Of a stretch of DNA of 64,000 nucleotides, positions 9,462 to 17,488 are shown piece after piece. Every line of letters begins with the position of its first letter. The first letter of the stretch is position 1. This stretch comes from Cellulomonas flavigena DSM 20109 (GTDB lineage: Bacteria > Actinomycetota > Actinomycetes > Actinomycetales > Cellulomonadaceae). The notes beneath the pieces are model-generated. The model was not told the origin of the DNA. It made no database searches and saw only the letters and a list, made by a program, of their open reading frames with translations. The DNA lies in the NCBI RefSeq assembly GCF_000092865.1, contig NC_014151.1, positions 992,001-1,056,000 of the forward strand, written 5' to 3'. The position numbers and the translations under genes were made by a program.

Positions 9462-10844
9462 GTGACCGCCGACACCTGGGCCGACATCGGCCTCGTCCTG
9501 CTGTTCGTGCTCATCGGCGGGGTGTTCGCCGGCACCGAGCTGGCGCTCGTCTCGCTGCGCGAGTCGCAGCTCGTGCAGATCGAGCGGCAGGGTCCGCGCG
9601 GTGCGCGTGTCGCCGCGGTCGCCCGCAACCCCAACCGGTTCCTCGCGGCCGTGCAGATCGGTGTGACCGTCGCGGGGTTCTTCTCGGCGGCGTTCGGCGC
9701 GTCGACGCTCGCGTCCGCGCTCGCGCCCGTCTTCGTCGACCTGGGCATGGCGTCCGGCGCCGCCGAGGGTGTCGCGCTCGTCGTGCTGACCCTCGTCATC
9801 GCGTACCTCTCGCTCGTGCTCGGAGAGCTCGTGCCCAAGCGTGTCGCCATGCAGCAGGCCGCGCGCGTGTCGATGTGGGTGGGCCCGCCGCTCGACCGCT
9901 TCGCGGCGCTCATGACGCCCGTGGTGTGGCTGCTGTCCCGCTCGACCAACGGCGTCGTGCGGCTCCTGGGCCTGGACCCGGCGGCGACGAGCGACCAGAT
10001 GAGTGACGAGGAGCTGCGCGACCTCGTGCGCACACACCCGGACCTGCCCGAGGACGAGCGGCGCATCGTCGACGACGTGTTCGACGCCGGGGACCGCTCG
10101 CTCGTCGAGGTGATGCGCCCGCGCGCCGACGTCGCCTTCCTCGCGGCCGACGAGCCGATCGCGCGTGCCGCGCAGACCGTCGCCGCGCTGCCGTACTCGC
10201 GCTACCCGGTGACGGGCGAGGACTTCGACGACATCGTCGGGTTCGTGCACGTGCGTGACCTGCTCGCGCCGGTCGCCCGGGCCGTCCGTGACGCGGACGC
10301 GGACCCGGACGCGCACGGCCGCGAGGGCGTCGTCGAGGCGATCGTCGAGATCGCGGCGACGACCGTGCGCGACGTCGTCCGGCCGGTCGTGTCCCTGCCC
10401 GGCACCAACGCGGTGCTGGCGACGCTGTCGCAGATGCGCCGCACCGGTCAGCACCTGGCCGTCGTCGTCGACGAGTACGGCGGGACCGACGGCATCGTGA
10501 CGCTCGAGGACCTGCTCGAGGAGCTCGTCGGTGACATCGTCGACGAGTATGACCCGGCGCCCGCCGGGGACGCCGACACCGACGTGGACGCGGGCCTGTC
10601 CCTCGAGGACTTCGCGGACCGCACGGGTCTCGTGCTCGCCGACGGGCCCTACGAGACCGTCGCCGGATTCGTGCTCGCGCGCCTGGGCAGGATCGCGGAG
10701 CCGGGCGACGTGGCCGACGTGCCGGCGGCGGGCACGACGCGCGCGCGGCTGCGGGTCGTGGCCGTCGACGGGCGTCGCATCACACGCGTGTCGGTCGAGC
10801 GGCACGCCTCCGGCGACGAGCCGGACGGGTCCTCCGGCGCCTGA
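9462..10844 (+). CDS. CNNM/DUF21 - CBS - CorC/HlyC family membrane protein
   Basis: 460 residues, GTG start. The N-terminal DUF21 (CNNM) domain has a first helix LVLLFVLIGGVFAGTELALVSL, then VAGFFSAAFGAS and a conserved LSLVLGELVPKRVAMQ segment. Two CBS motifs follow at about residues 205-350, with the typical VMRPRADV and VVVDEYGGTDGIVTLEDLLEELVG sequences. A CorC/HlyC C-terminal domain ends the protein. The family is linked to Mg/Co handling and old 'hemolysin C' names; the transported ion here is not known. It is a single gene with its own promoter and a weak hairpin downstream. Confidence 0.93.
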   Translation: MTADTWADIGLVLLFVLIGGVFAGTELALVSLRESQLVQIERQGPRGARVAAVARNPNRFLAAVQIGVTVAGFFSAAFGASTLASALAPVFVDLGMASGAAEGVALVVLTLVIAYLSLVLGELVPKRVAMQQAARVSMWVGPPLDRFAALMTPVVWLLSRSTNGVVRLLGLDPAATSDQMSDEELRDLVRTHPDLPEDERRIVDDVFDAGDRSLVEVMRPRADVAFLAADEPIARAAQTVAALPYSRYPVTGEDFDDIVGFVHVRDLLAPVARAVRDADADPDAHGREGVVEAIVEIAATTVRDVVRPVVSLPGTNAVLATLSQMRRTGQHLAVVVDEYGGTDGIVTLEDLLEELVGDIVDEYDPAPAGDADTDVDAGLSLEDFADRTGLVLADGPYETVAGFVLARLGRIAEPGDVADVPAAGTTRARLRVVAVDGRRITRVSVERHASGDEPDGSSGA

Positions 10845-10857
10845 GTGCGGCGGATCT

Positions 10858-10881
10858 CACACCGCTGACCCCGGCGGTGTG
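10858..10881 (+). terminator. Short hairpin after the CorC-like gene
   Basis: CACACCGC pairs with GCGGTGTG across an 8-nt loop, 13 nt after the stop. Only 8 bp, so a weak terminator. Confidence 0.4.
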
Positions 10882-10927
10882 CGCGGCGTCACCGCGCTCG
10901 CGGGAGGCCGCTCGTCGTGCGCGCGTC

Positions 10928-10933
10928 TACCGT
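10928..10933 (+). promoter_or_regulatory. Leaderless -10 box of the NDH-2 gene
   Basis: TACCGT ends 7 nt before the ATG at 10941, so transcription should begin at the start codon. The GGAGG at 10935-10939 is too close to the ATG to act as a ribosome site. Confidence 0.5.
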
Positions 10934-10940
10934 TGGAGGT

Positions 10941-12464
10941 ATGTCTCAGTCGTCCACCGCCTCCGTCGACGCGGCCCGCCCGACGGGTGAGCTCATGCCC
11001 GCCCCGGCCGGCAAGCCCCGCAAGGTGCCGCGTGTCGTCGTCCTCGGCGGTGGCACCGTCGGCCTGTACTCGGCGCGCCGCCTGCGCCGCCGGCTCGGCA
11101 AGCGCGAGGCCGCCATCGTCGTCGTCGACCCGCGCCCCTACATGACGTACGCGCCCTTCCTCCCCGAGGCCGCGGCCGGCTCGATCGACCCGCGCAACGT
11201 CGTCGCCCCGCACCGTCGTGCACTGAAGAACGTCGACGTGCTGCAGGGCCACGTCACCCAGATCGAGCACGCCAACCGCCGCGTGCAGATCACGCCGATC
11301 GAGGGCGACTCGTACTGGGTCACGTACGACCACCTCGTCGTCGGCCTCGGCTCGGTCGCGCGCACGCTGCCCATCCCCGGCCTGGCGGAGCAGGGCATCG
11401 GCTTCAAGAACGTCGAGGAGGCCATCGCGCTGCGCAACCACGTGCTGGGCCGCATCGACGTCGCGGCCTCGACGTGGGACCCCGAGCTGCGTCGCAAGAT
11501 GCTGACCTTCGTGTTCGTCGGCGGCGGCTTCGCCGGGATCGAGGCGCTCGCCGAGGTCGAGGACATGGCGCGCTACGCGGTCCGCAAGTACAAGCAGATC
11601 GAGCCCGAGGAGCTGCGGTTCGTGCTCGTCGAGGGCAGCCCGCGCATCCTGCCCGAGGTGAGCGAGGAGCTCGGCGGGTACACGCTCGAGCAGCTGCGCA
11701 AGCGGGACATCGAGATCTTCCTGTCGACGTTCCTGTCGTCGTGCGTCGACGGGCGCATCGTGCTGTCGAACGGCACGGAGTTCGACGCCGAGACCGTCGT
11801 GTGGACCGCGGGTGTCAAGGCCAACCCGGTGCTGCAGCAGTCGGACCTGCCGCTGGACCATATGGGCCGCGTCATCTGCAACGCGACGCTGCAGGTCACG
11901 GACGAGGACGGCACGGTCGTGGCGGACGCGTGGGCTGCGGGCGACTGCGCCGCGGTGCCCGACCTGTACAACCCCGGCAAGTTCTGCCCGCCCAACGCGC
12001 AGCACGCCCTGCGCGAGGGCAACCACATCGGGGACAACCTCGCGCTCGTCCTGCGCTCGGCGCAGCCCACCGAGTACAAGCACCGCAACGTCGGTGCGGT
12101 CGCGTCGCTCGGCATGTACAAGGGCGTCGCGCAGATGTTCGGGCGGATCAAGGTGCGCGGGTTCCTCGCGTGGGTCCTGCACCGCACGTACCACGTGTTC
12201 GCGATGCCGACGTTCAACCGCAAGCTGCGGATCGCCGCCGGCTGGACCGGGTCGGTGCTGCTGCGCCGTGAGGTCGTGGCCCTGGGGTCGCTGCACGACC
12301 CGCGTGCGGAGTTCCGTGCCGCGTCGGCGCCGCCGAAGCCGAAGGTCGAGCAGGTCTCGCAGGCGACGGCGCCGACGGACGGCGCCTCCGGTGGCGAGTC
12401 GCTGCCGCCGTACAAGGCCGAGAAGGACTCCCCGGCCGCGAAGGAGCAGGCCCGCAAGGCCTGA
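10941..12464 (+). CDS. Type II NADH:quinone oxidoreductase (FAD-dependent)
   Basis: 507 residues. Peripheral membrane flavoprotein passing electrons from NADH to quinone without proton pumping. The FAD dinucleotide fold starts VVVLGGGTVGLYSARRL (residues 32-48); the usual GGGFAG is altered to GGGTVG. The second, NADH-binding fold has FVFVGGGFAGIEALAE (about 190-205). The conserved YDHLVVGLGS, TAGVKANP and AAGDCAAVPD (near 331-340) motifs are present. C-terminal segments after GMYKGVAQMFG can form the amphipathic membrane anchor, followed by a charged Lys/Ala-rich tail of ~50 residues that is not conserved. It is monocistronic with a leaderless promoter. Confidence 0.93.
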   Translation: MSQSSTASVDAARPTGELMPAPAGKPRKVPRVVVLGGGTVGLYSARRLRRRLGKREAAIVVVDPRPYMTYAPFLPEAAAGSIDPRNVVAPHRRALKNVDVLQGHVTQIEHANRRVQITPIEGDSYWVTYDHLVVGLGSVARTLPIPGLAEQGIGFKNVEEAIALRNHVLGRIDVAASTWDPELRRKMLTFVFVGGGFAGIEALAEVEDMARYAVRKYKQIEPEELRFVLVEGSPRILPEVSEELGGYTLEQLRKRDIEIFLSTFLSSCVDGRIVLSNGTEFDAETVVWTAGVKANPVLQQSDLPLDHMGRVICNATLQVTDEDGTVVADAWAAGDCAAVPDLYNPGKFCPPNAQHALREGNHIGDNLALVLRSAQPTEYKHRNVGAVASLGMYKGVAQMFGRIKVRGFLAWVLHRTYHVFAMPTFNRKLRIAAGWTGSVLLRREVVALGSLHDPRAEFRAASAPPKPKVEQVSQATAPTDGASGGESLPPYKAEKDSPAAKEQARKA

Positions 12465-12482
12465 CCCGCCCCCGACCGACGG

Positions 12483-12543
12483 CCCCGCGCTCGACGCCCC
12501 CGCGCTCGACGCCCCCGCGCTCGACGACCCCGCGCTCGACGAC
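12483..12543. repeat. 15-bp tandem repeat, 4 copies
   Basis: CGCGCTCGACG followed by MCCC recurs with TCGAC ending at 12495, 12510, 12525 and 12540. It lies just after the NDH-2 stop and is not coding. Confidence 0.7.
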
Positions 12544-12594
12544 CCCGCGACCCCGTCCCCGGATCGGGGCGTGTCGCGCGTCCGGACGATGCCT

Positions 12595-12678
12595 CTCCCG
12601 TCGAGTGCGGGGGATCGCACGCGAGTGCGGGGGAAACCACCCCCGCACTCGCGACGTTTCCCCCGCACTCGGCGGGAG
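12595..12678. repeat. Nested hairpin element, GAGTGCGGGGG family (copy 1)
   Basis: The inner stem GCGAGTGCGGGGG (12621-12633) pairs perfectly with 12640-12652 around AAACCA. The outer arms repeat the same GAGTGCGGGGGA motif and close with CTCCCG/CGGGAG. It lies between NDH-2 and the tRNA and probably terminates NDH-2. A second copy lies at 36316-36391. Confidence 0.8.
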
Positions 12679-12702
12679 GGTGGGCTGGCAGGATGGCGGC
12701 GC

Positions 12703-12776
12703 GCCCCCGTAGCCCAACCGGCAGAGGCAACCGGCTTAAACCCGGTCCAGTCCGGGTTCGAACCCCGGCGGGGGCA
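12703..12776 (+). tRNA. tRNA-like gene, class I fold, anticodon UAA
   Basis: Acceptor stem GCCCCCG/CGGGGGC (7 bp) with discriminator A12776. The D-arm is GCC/GGC. The anticodon stem ACCGG/CCGGT holds loop CTTAAAC, so positions 34-36 read TAA (12737-12739). The variable loop is only CCAGT. The T-arm CCGGG-TTCGAAC-CCCGG is perfect. UAA would decode Leu UUA, but bacterial tRNA-Leu normally has a long variable arm, absent here. After A73 the bases are CCT, so CCA is not encoded. A real folded tRNA gene is well supported; its amino acid is not. Confidence 0.8.
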
Positions 12777-12823
12777 CCTCGCCGCGGCCGGTGGCCCCGC
12801 GGCCGGCGGTGGGGCCCGGGTGG

Positions 12824-13096
12824 TCAGCGCTTCGTGACGGTGACCCGCACCGGGTCGCCGATCTCCTTGCCGAGCGTCTTGCGGACCTTCGCGCTGAGGG
12901 ACACCATGTGCCCGCCCGTGCCGGTGACCACCGCCCCGACGTTCTCGAGCCGGACGTCGTCGACCACCGCGTCGACCTTCACGCTCCGCCCGGTGCCGAG
13001 GAACGCCACCGAGTCGGGGATCTCGACGCAGCTCCAGACGTCGCCCTTCACCTCGACACCGATCGTGGTCTCGAACGTCGTCTCGTCGTCAGCCAT
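12824..13096 (-). CDS. DUF1905 domain protein
   Basis: 90 residues covering a single DUF1905 beta-barrel-like domain: ETTIGVEVKGD, CVEIPDSVAFLGTGRSVKVDAVV, then GHMVSLSAKVRKTLGKEIGDPVRVTV. Such proteins are small and of unknown biochemical role, often fused to or near YdeI/OmpD domains, which are not seen here. A TAGCGT -10 box ends 7 nt before the ATG, so the message is probably leaderless. It may be cotranscribed after the siderophore-interacting gene (36-nt gap), but the own promoter argues otherwise. Confidence 0.88.
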   Translation of the reverse strand: MADDETTFETTIGVEVKGDVWSCVEIPDSVAFLGTGRSVKVDAVVDDVRLENVGAVVTGTGGHMVSLSAKVRKTLGKEIGDPVRVTVTKR

Positions 13097-13103
13097 GGCG
13101 GCG

Positions 13104-13109
13104 ACGCTA
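13104..13109 (-). promoter_or_regulatory. Leaderless -10 box of the DUF1905 gene
   Basis: Minus-strand TAGCGT, then a 7-nt spacer, then the ATG ending at 13096. Confidence 0.45.
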
Positions 13110-13132
13110 CCCGGGCTGCCGGCGGCCGTGGG

Positions 13133-14011
13133 TCAGTCGAGACCGGCCGCCGCCTCCGCGGCCTCGATCTGCCGCGCCCAGTCCTTCTTGGCGGCCCGCC
13201 AGCCCTCGTCGTCCGCGCCGAGGCGCCAGTACCCGGAGATCGACAGGTCGCCGCGCGCGACGCGACGCTCGGCGCGCAGGTAGCCGCGCAGCTCCTTGAC
13301 CGCGCCGGCCTCGCCGTGGACGAACGCGCACACCCGGCCCGCCGGCCACGGCCACGAGCGCACGGCGTCGACGAGCGCGACGCCCGGCACGCCGGTGCCG
13401 GTGTGGACCCAGCGCACCTCCACCCCCGCCGGCGCGTCCAGCGGCAGCTCGTCGTCGGCGTCGTGCACCTCGAGCACGGCCAGCCCCACGGCGTCACGCG
13501 GCAGGCGCTCGAGGCCCACGGCGACGGCGGGCAGCGCGCTCGCGTCACCGGCCAGCAGGTGCACCTCGGCCTCCGGGTCCGGTGACCAGGCGCCGCCGGG
13601 CCCGTGCACGAGGACCTCGTCGCCGGGCCGGGCGGCGAGAGCCCAGGGGCCTGCGACCCCCTCGTCGCCGTGCACGACGACGTCGACCGTCAGCTGGTGC
13701 GTCGTCGCGTCGTACGCGCGCACGGTGTACGCGCGCAGCCGCACCTCCGCGCCCTGCGGCAGCGCCGCGCGCAGCGCCTCGACGTCGACCCGGCCATCGG
13801 GGCCGAGCGGGCGGGGACCGTCCGGGGCGAAGCCGAGCTTGACGTACGAGTCCGCCTCGGTGGGCGGTGCGATCGGCGCCATGCCGGGCCCACCGAGCAC
13901 CACGCGCAGCAGGTGCGGCGTCAGCCGCTCGGTCCGCACCACGCGCGCCAGCACGGGCGCCGGTCGCCGCGTGGGCGCGCTCGACGGGGCAGGGGTGCCG
14001 GGGGGAGTCAC
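13133..14011 (-). CDS. Siderophore-interacting protein (FAD/NAD(P)H ferric-siderophore reductase type)
   Basis: 292 residues from the GTG at VTPPGTPAPSS; sequence upstream of it is not conserved. The N-terminal FAD-binding barrel (ARVVRTERLTPHLLRVVLGG, then RAYTVRAYD, the flavin-contact motif) is followed by the SIP NAD(P)H domain with VHLLAGDASALPAVAVGLERLP, FVHGEAGAVKELRGYL and SGYWRLGADDEGWRAAKKDW. The family reduces Fe(III)-siderophores in the cytosol to release iron. There are no siderophore synthesis or uptake genes nearby. A TAGGCT box 7 nt before the GTG suggests a leaderless message. Confidence 0.93.
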   Translation of the reverse strand: MTPPGTPAPSSAPTRRPAPVLARVVRTERLTPHLLRVVLGGPGMAPIAPPTEADSYVKLGFAPDGPRPLGPDGRVDVEALRAALPQGAEVRLRAYTVRAYDATTHQLTVDVVVHGDEGVAGPWALAARPGDEVLVHGPGGAWSPDPEAEVHLLAGDASALPAVAVGLERLPRDAVGLAVLEVHDADDELPLDAPAGVEVRWVHTGTGVPGVALVDAVRSWPWPAGRVCAFVHGEAGAVKELRGYLRAERRVARGDLSISGYWRLGADDEGWRAAKKDWARQIEAAEAAAGLD

Positions 14012-14018
14012 GCACGCG

Positions 14019-14026
14019 AGCCTAAC
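14019..14026 (-). promoter_or_regulatory. Leaderless -10 box of the siderophore-interacting gene
   Basis: Minus-strand GGTTAGGCT includes TAGGCT (14024-14019), spacer 7 nt, then the GTG. TTAGGCT also looks like half of an IdeR/DtxR iron box, but the second half is missing, so iron control is only a suggestion. Confidence 0.4.
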
Positions 14027-14179
14027 CGCGGCTCCCGCGGGCCGCGCCCGCGAGCCGGTGGCAGCATGACGTCGCACGTCACCCCCCGGATCGGGAACAC
14101 CAGTGCCCCTGTCGCGCGTTCGCCCGGTCGACACCTTCCCTGCCCGGACCGGCTGCGCCCGGTCGCCCCGGAGGCCCCC

Positions 14180-17100
14180 ATGTCCCGGCTCGCCCGGCTC
14201 TCGCTCGCCAACAGGTCCGTCGTCGCCCTCGTGACGGTGGCGATCGCCGTGCTCGGCTGGACCAGCCTCGGCTCCCTAAAGTCCGAGCTCATCCCGTCGC
14301 TGCAGATCCCCACGGCGTTCGTCGTCGCGGTCGATCCCGGGTCGTCGCCCGAGCTGGTCGAGCAGCAGGTGACCGAGCCGATCGAGCAGGCGCTCGCGGG
14401 GATCGCGGACGTGGAGTCCGTGACGTCGACGTCCGCGACGTCGGTGTCGACGACGGTCGTCGAGCTGACCTACGGGGTCGACGTCGACGCCCGCGCCCAG
14501 CAGATCCAGACGGCGGTCGACCGCATCCGCACGACACTGCCCGACGGCGTCGAGCCCAGCGTCTTCACCGGCTCGATCGACGACCTGCCCGTGGTGCAGC
14601 TCGCGGTGGCCGGCACGCCCGACGACGTGCGCGACGACGAGGAGCCCGCGGCGGCGCTCGCGCGGGCCGTGCAGGACGTGGTGGTGCAGCGCCTCGAGCA
14701 GGTCGACGGCGTGCGGACCGTCGCCGTGACGGGCGTCGCCGAGCAGGGCGTCACCGTGACGCTCGACCTGCCCGCCCTGACCGCCGCCGGTCTGTCGCCG
14801 GCCGCCGTGCAGACGCTGCTGCAGGACAACGGGCTCGTGCTACCCACGGGCACCGTCGCCGACGGCGACCTCACGCTGTCGGTGCAGGCCGGCTCGGAGA
14901 TCACGTCGCTCGACGACCTGCGCGCGCTGCCGCTGCTGGGTGCCGCGGCCCCCGTCACCCTCGGCGACGTCGCCGAGGTGGTCCTGGCGCCCGTCCCGGC
15001 CACCGGCTACTCGCGCCTCGACGGCGAGCCCGCGCTCGCGGTGTCCCTCACCAAGACGCCCGCGGGCAACACGGTCGACGTGTCCCACGGCGCGCAGGAG
15101 GCGGTGGCCGAGCTGCGCGCGCAGCTCGGCGACGACGTCGACGTCGCGGTCGTGTTCGACCAGGCGCCCTTCATCGAGGAGTCCATCGAGGGCCTGGCGA
15201 CCGAGGGTGGTCTTGGCCTGGTCTTCGCCGTCGTGGTGATCCTGCTGTTCCTCGCGTCGCTGCGCTCGACGCTGGTCTCGGCGATCTCCATCCCGCTGTC
15301 GCTGCTCGTGACGTTCATCGGTCTGCAGCTCGCCGGTTACTCGCTCAACATCCTCACGCTCGGCGCCATGACGATCGCGATCGGGCGCGTCGTGGACGAC
15401 TCGATCGTCGTCATCGAGAACATCAAGCGGCACCTGTCGTACGGCGAGGCCAAGCTCGACGCGATCGTCACGGCCGTGCGCGAGGTGGCCGCGGCGATCA
15501 CCGCGTCGACGATCGCGACCGTCGCGGTCTTCCTGCCGATCGGCCTGGTCGGCGGCATGGTGGGCGAGCTGTTCCGGCCGTTCGCGTTCACCACGGCGAT
15601 CGCGCTCGCAGCGTCGCTGCTGGTGTCGCTGACGATCGTGCCGGTGCTCGCCTACTGGTTCGTCAGGGCGGGGTCGCCGGACCCCGAGCAGGCTGCGCGC
15701 GTGCGCGCCGAGGCCGAGCAGAAGGAGCGGCGCTCGGCGCTGCAGCGCGGCTACCTCGCGACGTTGCGGGCCTCGCTCGCGCACCCGGTGGTCACCGTGG
15801 TCGTGGCACTCCTGGTGTTCGGCGGCACCGTCGGGCTGGCGACGCGGCTGGAGACGAACTTCCTCGGCGACAGCGGCCAGGACACGCTCACCGTGTCGCA
15901 GACGTTCGCGCCCGCGACGTCGCTCGAGGCGCAGGACACCGCGGCGCGCGAGGTCGAGGAGGCCCTGGGCGAGGTCGACGGCGTGCTGACCGTGCAGACG
16001 ACCGTCGGGTCGTCGGGCGGCATCGAGTCGGTCTTCTCCGGCGGCGGCGCGCCGCGCGCGACGTTCGCCCTCACGCTCGACGGTGAGGACACCGAGGCCG
16101 TCACGCAGGACGTGCGCGACGCGGTCGGGTCGCTGGACGTCGCGGGCGACGTCGTCGTGGCCGGGGCGGACGCAGCGTTCGGCTCGTCGACCGTCGACGT
16201 CGTCGTGCAGGCCGACGACCCCGAGGAGCTGGCGGCGCTCGCGGCCGAGGTGCGGGACGTCGTCGCCGGGGTCGAGGGCACGACGGACGTCGTCAACGAC
16301 CTGGCCGCGGACCAGCCGACGGTGCGCGTGACGGTGGACCGCGAGGCCGCGGCCGCGGCCGGGCTCACCGAGACCGCCGTGGTCGGGACCGTCGCGGGGC
16401 TGATGAGCCCGCAGCCGGTGGGGACGGTCGACCTCGGCACCGGTCCGGTGGACCTCACGGTGGTGACCGTGCCCGGCCCCACGACCGTGGCCGAGCTCGA
16501 GCAGCTCGTGCTGCCGACCGCTACGGGTCTCGTGCCGTTGACGGCCGTCGCCGAGGTCGAGCAGGTCGAGGTCCCGGTGTCGACCACGCGCATCGACGGC
16601 CGCCGCGCCGCGACGGTGTCCGCGACGCCGGCCGACCAGGACCTGGGGGCGCTCACGCAGCGCCTGCGGACCGCGCTGGAGGACGTCGACGTGCCGCCGG
16701 GGGCGAGCCTGGAGGTCGGCGGTGTCGCCGCCGACCAGGAGGACGCGTTCGCGGACCTCGGGCTCGCGCTGCTGATCGCGATCGTCATCGTCTACGTCGT
16801 CATGGTCGCGACGTTCCGCTCGCTGCTGCAGCCGCTGATCCTCATGGTGTCGGTGCCGTTCGCGGCCACCGGTGCGCTGCTGGGGCTGCTGCTCACCGGG
16901 ACGCCGCTGGGCGTGCCCGCGCTGATCGGCGTGCTCATGCTCATCGGTGTCGTCGTCACCAACGCGATCGTGCTGGTCGACCTCGTCAACCAGTACCGCG
17001 AGCGCGGCCGCGACCTGGACGAGGCGGTGACCGAGGGCTCGCGCAAGCGGCTGCGGCCCATCCTCATGACGGCTGCGGCGACGATCTTCGCGCTCGTGCC

Positions 17101-17302
17101 CATGGCGCTCGGGCTCACCGGCGGCGGCGTGTTCATCTCGCAGCCGCTCGCGATCGTCGTCATCGGCGGCCTGTTCACCTCGACGCTGCTGACGCTCGTG
17201 CTCGTCCCGGTGCTCTACACGCTGGTGGAGCGGGGCCGGGCGCGCGGTGCGGCCCGGCGCGCGGCGCGCCGTGACGCGAGGGCACGGGCCGCGACGGCCT
17301 GA
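14180..17302 (+). CDS. RND-superfamily exporter (AcrB/HAE1-like)
   Basis: 1040 residues, ATG with GGAG ~7 nt upstream. Full RND layout: first membrane helix near residues 11-30, a large outer loop with the porter pattern VDPGSSPELVEQQVTEPIEQALAGI and VESVTSTS, then helices 2-6 with the proton-relay motif GRVVDDSIVVIENIKRH (Asp406-Asp407). The second half repeats the plan, with GVLMLIGVVVTNAIVLVDLVNQYRERG and LRPILMTAAATIFALVPMAL. No membrane-fusion or outer-membrane partner is encoded nearby, as expected in a Gram-positive. Substrate unknown. It ends in a repeat hairpin and a strong terminator. Confidence 0.94.
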   Translation: MSRLARLSLANRSVVALVTVAIAVLGWTSLGSLKSELIPSLQIPTAFVVAVDPGSSPELVEQQVTEPIEQALAGIADVESVTSTSATSVSTTVVELTYGVDVDARAQQIQTAVDRIRTTLPDGVEPSVFTGSIDDLPVVQLAVAGTPDDVRDDEEPAAALARAVQDVVVQRLEQVDGVRTVAVTGVAEQGVTVTLDLPALTAAGLSPAAVQTLLQDNGLVLPTGTVADGDLTLSVQAGSEITSLDDLRALPLLGAAAPVTLGDVAEVVLAPVPATGYSRLDGEPALAVSLTKTPAGNTVDVSHGAQEAVAELRAQLGDDVDVAVVFDQAPFIEESIEGLATEGGLGLVFAVVVILLFLASLRSTLVSAISIPLSLLVTFIGLQLAGYSLNILTLGAMTIAIGRVVDDSIVVIENIKRHLSYGEAKLDAIVTAVREVAAAITASTIATVAVFLPIGLVGGMVGELFRPFAFTTAIALAASLLVSLTIVPVLAYWFVRAGSPDPEQAARVRAEAEQKERRSALQRGYLATLRASLAHPVVTVVVALLVFGGTVGLATRLETNFLGDSGQDTLTVSQTFAPATSLEAQDTAAREVEEALGEVDGVLTVQTTVGSSGGIESVFSGGGAPRATFALTLDGEDTEAVTQDVRDAVGSLDVAGDVVVAGADAAFGSSTVDVVVQADDPEELAALAAEVRDVVAGVEGTTDVVNDLAADQPTVRVTVDREAAAAAGLTETAVVGTVAGLMSPQPVGTVDLGTGPVDLTVVTVPGPTTVAELEQLVLPTATGLVPLTAVAEVEQVEVPVSTTRIDGRRAATVSATPADQDLGALTQRLRTALEDVDVPPGASLEVGGVAADQEDAFADLGLALLIAIVIVYVVMVATFRSLLQPLILMVSVPFAATGALLGLLLTGTPLGVPALIGVLMLIGVVVTNAIVLVDLVNQYRERGRDLDEAVTEGSRKRLRPILMTAAATIFALVPMALGLTGGGVFISQPLAIVVIGGLFTSTLLTLVLVPVLYTLVERGRARGAARRAARRDARARAATA

Positions 17303-17312
17303 CGTCCCGGCC

Positions 17313-17416
17313 GCCCCACCCTCCGCCGGCGGGGGTGGGGCAGCGCCGAGCGGAACGTGGCTCACCGGGTGGACCGCCATCCGGTGAGTCGGGTTCCGGT
17401 CGGCGGGGGTGGGGTG
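17313..17416. repeat. Single diverged copy of the 7301-type hairpin element
   Basis: The arms GCGGAACGTGGCTCACCGG (17350-17368) and CCGGTGAGTCGGGTTCCG (17381-17398) pair with three mismatches. The block is followed by GTCGGCGGGGGTGGGG. Sequence and arm order match the unit tandemly repeated at 7301-7600. Confidence 0.75.
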
Positions 17417-17430
17417 TGGGGCGGCACGAC

Positions 17431-17473
17431 CGCGGCGCACCACCGTCCCCCTCCAGGACGGTGGTGCGCCGCG
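17431..17473. terminator. 18-bp perfect terminator hairpin
   Basis: CGCGGCGCACCACCGTCC at 17431-17448 pairs exactly with 17456-17473 around a 7-nt loop. It separates the convergent RND and ABC permease genes. Confidence 0.88.
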
Positions 17474-17488
17474 TGGTGCGTGGACGCC

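Noticed and set aside
12465..12560. Coding extension of NDH-2 through the 15-bp repeats
   Set aside because: A TGA at 12462-12464 closes the frame after the Lys/Ala tail and no conserved sequence follows.
14012..14030. IdeR/DtxR iron box before the siderophore-interacting gene
   Set aside because: Only one half (GGTTAGGCT) matches; the second half of the 19-bp box is missing.
13604..14179. 5' extension of the RND exporter frame
   Set aside because: Sequence before 14180 overlaps the siderophore-interacting gene and has no RND features; the ATG at 14180 has a ribosome site and the correct first membrane helix.
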